Shown here: in pieces, positions 6,158 through 7,719 of the stretch
Position numbering within the stretch: position 1 is the first letter of the stretch
How the letters are laid out: each line of letters starts with the position of its first letter
Assembly: GCA_031396505.1 (NCBI GenBank)
Contig: JANNKX010000278.1
Span: 1 to 7,719, forward strand
Direction: 5' to 3'
Length of the DNA: 7,719 nucleotides
DNA from: JAAFHS01 sp031396505
GTDB lineage: Bacteria; Pseudomonadota; Alphaproteobacteria; Rhodobacterales; Rhodobacteraceae
Program-made: the position numbers and the translations under genes
The notes under the pieces: model-generated
Database searches by the model: none
The model's input: the letters and a program-made list of their open reading frames with translations, nothing else
What the model was told of the DNA's origin: nothing

Positions 6158-7003
6158 GTGAAGATCACCCTTACTGCCCTGCTGCTGTCCGCCCTGCCCG
6201 CGATGGCCGACGAGTTGCCATTTCTGACCCCCGCCGAGACGCGCTATGGCACCATCACCATCGGCACGACCACCGCCGATTTTGGTGACGCCCAGCAATT
6301 TCTGCTGAATGGCGCACCCATCGCCGGGCTGATCGACCGCTTTGTCGACGTCCGCGCCGTCGCCCCGCGCCCCGATGGTGATGCGGGCGACTGGGTGCTG
6401 GTCAGCCTCGCCAACGGCGGCAATGGCTGCCCGATGATGTGGGCCTTTTTGAATGTGACACCCGTTGGGGCCACCGCCACCGCACCCTTTGGCACCTGTT
6501 CGCAAAGCGTCATGAACCCCCGCACCACCGACAACGGATCGCTTGAATTCGACATGCCGAGCTTCAATCCAGAAGAAGAATTTGTCGTCTACACCTATGA
6601 CGGCCACAACGTCGTGGAATTTGTGGTGCCATACACCAATGACGGGGCGGTCGCGGCAGGCCCCGGCGATGACGTGACCCGCTGGGTCGGGCAGCACCCC
6701 ACCGCAGCCTTTGCCGATGCGGGCGAAAGGCTGCGCTTTGCCGCCATCATGTCCGAGGATCAGATTTATGAACTGGCCGAACGCGTCGAGGTCGGCAGTG
6801 CGACGGTCGAGGTCGACGGCTATGTCATCGGTCAGGGGTTTGATCCAAAGGCCGGGGGCGACATCACCGGCATGTGGGGCATCCGCATTTCGGACGGGAT
6901 GCCCTTTGCCGTCTTTCGCGATACCGGCCTTGCCCCGATCGGCTTTGTCACGGATGAAGACAGCCTGCCGCAGATCGCCGAGGATTACATGTCCGCGCCC
7001 TGA
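6158..7003 (+). CDS. Secreted protein of unknown function, two-part, possible Ivy-like second half
   Basis: I do not recognise a named family. It has 281 residues with a GTG start supported by AAGGAA. Residues 1-17 form a signal peptide (MKITLTALLLSALPAMA, likely cut before DEL), so the mature protein is periplasmic or exported. The first half (about 28-160) looks beta-rich and has the protein's only cysteines, C91 (NGGNGCPMMW) and C114 (FGTCSQS), well placed for one disulfide. The second half (about 180-255) runs from HPTAAF through a helical stretch (MSEDQIYELAERVEVG) to DGYVIGQGFDPKAGG and DGMPFAVF. That order recalls Ivy-type lysozyme inhibitors (helix, strand, then a G-x-G-C-x-P-H-x-C loop), but the loop cysteines and histidine are absent. 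The mature protein is clearly acidic. It is divergent from the glycosylase gene and co-directional with pyrB, from which it is separated by 97 bases. Coding status is firm; function is open. Confidence 0.85.
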   Translation: MKITLTALLLSALPAMADELPFLTPAETRYGTITIGTTTADFGDAQQFLLNGAPIAGLIDRFVDVRAVAPRPDGDAGDWVLVSLANGGNGCPMMWAFLNVTPVGATATAPFGTCSQSVMNPRTTDNGSLEFDMPSFNPEEEFVVYTYDGHNVVEFVVPYTNDGAVAAGPGDDVTRWVGQHPTAAFADAGERLRFAAIMSEDQIYELAERVEVGSATVEVDGYVIGQGFDPKAGGDITGMWGIRISDGMPFAVFRDTGLAPIGFVTDEDSLPQIAEDYMSAP

Positions 7004-7050
7004 TCTGGGGTGCGACACGCTGGGCCCGCCTGCCCTTGACTGACTGATCC

Positions 7051-7080
7051 TTGCCCTTGGCGTCGGATTTCTGTCATAAG
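7051..7080 (+). promoter_or_regulatory. Possible pyrB promoter
   Basis: TTGCCC (7051-7056) and CATAAG (7075-7080) are 18 bases apart in the 97-base gap before pyrB. A better -35 hexamer, TTGACT (7036-7041), has no suitable partner 16-18 bases on. Transcription would start near 7087, leaving a leader of only about 14 bases that holds the G-run ribosome site (7091-7096). Such a leader has no room for an attenuator or leader peptide. Confidence 0.35.
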
Positions 7081-7100
7081 CCTGCAAAACGGGGGGCAGT

Positions 7101-7719
7101 ATGGCATTTCGCGCGCGGCATCTGTTGGGGATCGAACATCTTGCCCCGCAGGAAATCGTCACGATCCTCGATCTGGCGGACGCTTACGTCGACCTGAACC
7201 GCCGCACCGTCAAACAGTCCGATGCCTTGGCGGGCCTCACGCAGATCAACATGTTCTTCGAATCCTCCACCCGCACGCAGGCCTCGTTTGAGTTGGCGGG
7301 CAAACGGCTGGGTGCGGATGTGATGAACATGGTCGTCGGCCATTCGTCATTGAAAAAAGGCGAAACCCTGATTGACACCGCGATGACGCTGAACGCGATG
7401 CACCCGGATTTGCTGGTGGTGCGGCATCCGTCATCGGGGGCTGTCAATTTGCTCGCGTCCAAGGTCAATTGCGCCGTACTGAACGCAGGCGACGGGCGGC
7501 ATGAACATCCCACACAAGCGCTGCTGGATGCGCTGACCATACGGCGGGCCAAGGGCCGGATACAGCGGCTGACGATTGCGATCTGCGGCGATATTGCGCA
7601 TAGCCGCGTGGCGCGCAGCAATCTGATCCTGCTGGGCAAGATGGAAAACCGCATCCGGTTGATTGCACCACCCACATTGATGCCAGCGGGCGTGCAGGAT
7701 TTCGGGTGTGAGCTGTTTG
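7101..7719 (+). CDS. pyrB: Aspartate carbamoyltransferase catalytic subunit (C-terminal part beyond window)
   Basis: Joins carbamoyl phosphate and L-aspartate to give N-carbamoyl-L-aspartate, the first committed step of pyrimidine synthesis, in the cytosol. The visible 206 codons cover the carbamoyl phosphate domain and the beginning of the aspartate domain; the family runs to about 305-320 residues, so roughly a third is missing at the edge. The carbamoyl phosphate signature FFESSTRTQ is at 52-60 (S56-T57-R58-T59). The SSLKKGE loop (82-88) gives the catalytic lysine, RH is at 108-109, HPTQALLD (136-143) supplies H136 and Q139, and GDIAHSRVARSN (163-174) has R169. These match E. coli Ser52-Thr55, Lys84, Arg105, His134, Gln137 and Arg167. 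The IAHSRVARSN form is nearer the Bacillus-type enzyme than the E. coli one. The ATG at 7101 is preceded by a GGGGGG run five bases upstream. No regulatory chain gene (pyrI) can be judged from this window. Confidence 0.97.
   Translation, partial: MAFRARHLLGIEHLAPQEIVTILDLADAYVDLNRRTVKQSDALAGLTQINMFFESSTRTQASFELAGKRLGADVMNMVVGHSSLKKGETLIDTAMTLNAMHPDLLVVRHPSSGAVNLLASKVNCAVLNAGDGRHEHPTQALLDALTIRRAKGRIQRLTIAICGDIAHSRVARSNLILLGKMENRIRLIAPPTLMPAGVQDFGCELF

Noticed and set aside
7004..7035. GC-rich stretch after the secreted-protein stop as a terminator (GGGCCC palindrome)
   Set aside because: No stem with a usable loop and no T run follows.
7035..7047. Short GACT direct repeat in TTGACTGACTGATCC as a regulator site before pyrB
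   Set aside because: Two copies of a four-base unit are easily due to chance, and no known binding motif fits.
6083..7162. Open frame of 359 codons on the minus strand opposite the secreted-protein gene and the pyrB start
   Set aside because: It crosses both intergenic regions and the pyrB start codon and has low-complexity Gly/Asp/Arg composition. The opposite strand has a signal peptide, a ribosome site and better codon usage.

Overview
The window is GC-rich, tightly packed bacterial chromosome. The proteins read like those of an alphaproteobacterium, most likely a Rhodobacterales (Roseobacter-group) marine species. The pointers are strong G/C preference at third codon positions, the form of the AspC-type PyrB, the uracil-DNA glycosylase with a long N-terminal extension, and an RND adaptor with a helical C-terminal tail. 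This assignment rests on recalled family features, not on a database search.

Layout. Bases 1-6055 are read leftward (minus strand) in the order uracil-DNA glycosylase (5258-6055), MoaB-type molybdopterin protein (4719-5261), RND periplasmic adaptor (3195-4616) and RND inner-membrane permease (3190 to the left edge, cut near its C-terminus). The first pair overlap by an ATGA and the last pair are 4 bases apart, so each pair should be co-translated. A 102-base gap with a possible promoter separates the two pairs. From 6056 rightward transcription diverges: a small secreted protein of unknown function (6158-7003), then pyrB (7101 to the right edge, cut).

Function. The permease and adaptor form the inner-membrane and periplasmic parts of a proton-driven tripartite efflux pump. 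No outer-membrane channel or regulator gene is inside the window. The glycosylase removes uracil from DNA, MoaB serves molybdenum cofactor synthesis, and PyrB catalyses the first committed step of pyrimidine synthesis. The secreted protein cannot be named, although its second half weakly recalls the Ivy lysozyme-inhibitor fold.

There is no sign of a mobile element, CRISPR array, RNA gene or large repeat. The points most worth a second look are: a glycosylase that lacks three of the four iron-sulfur cysteines of its family and may be read from a leaderless mRNA; a permease whose TM10 lysine is replaced by asparagine; a suspicious proline-rich end to the permease reading frame; and the cysteine-less Ivy-like half of the secreted protein.
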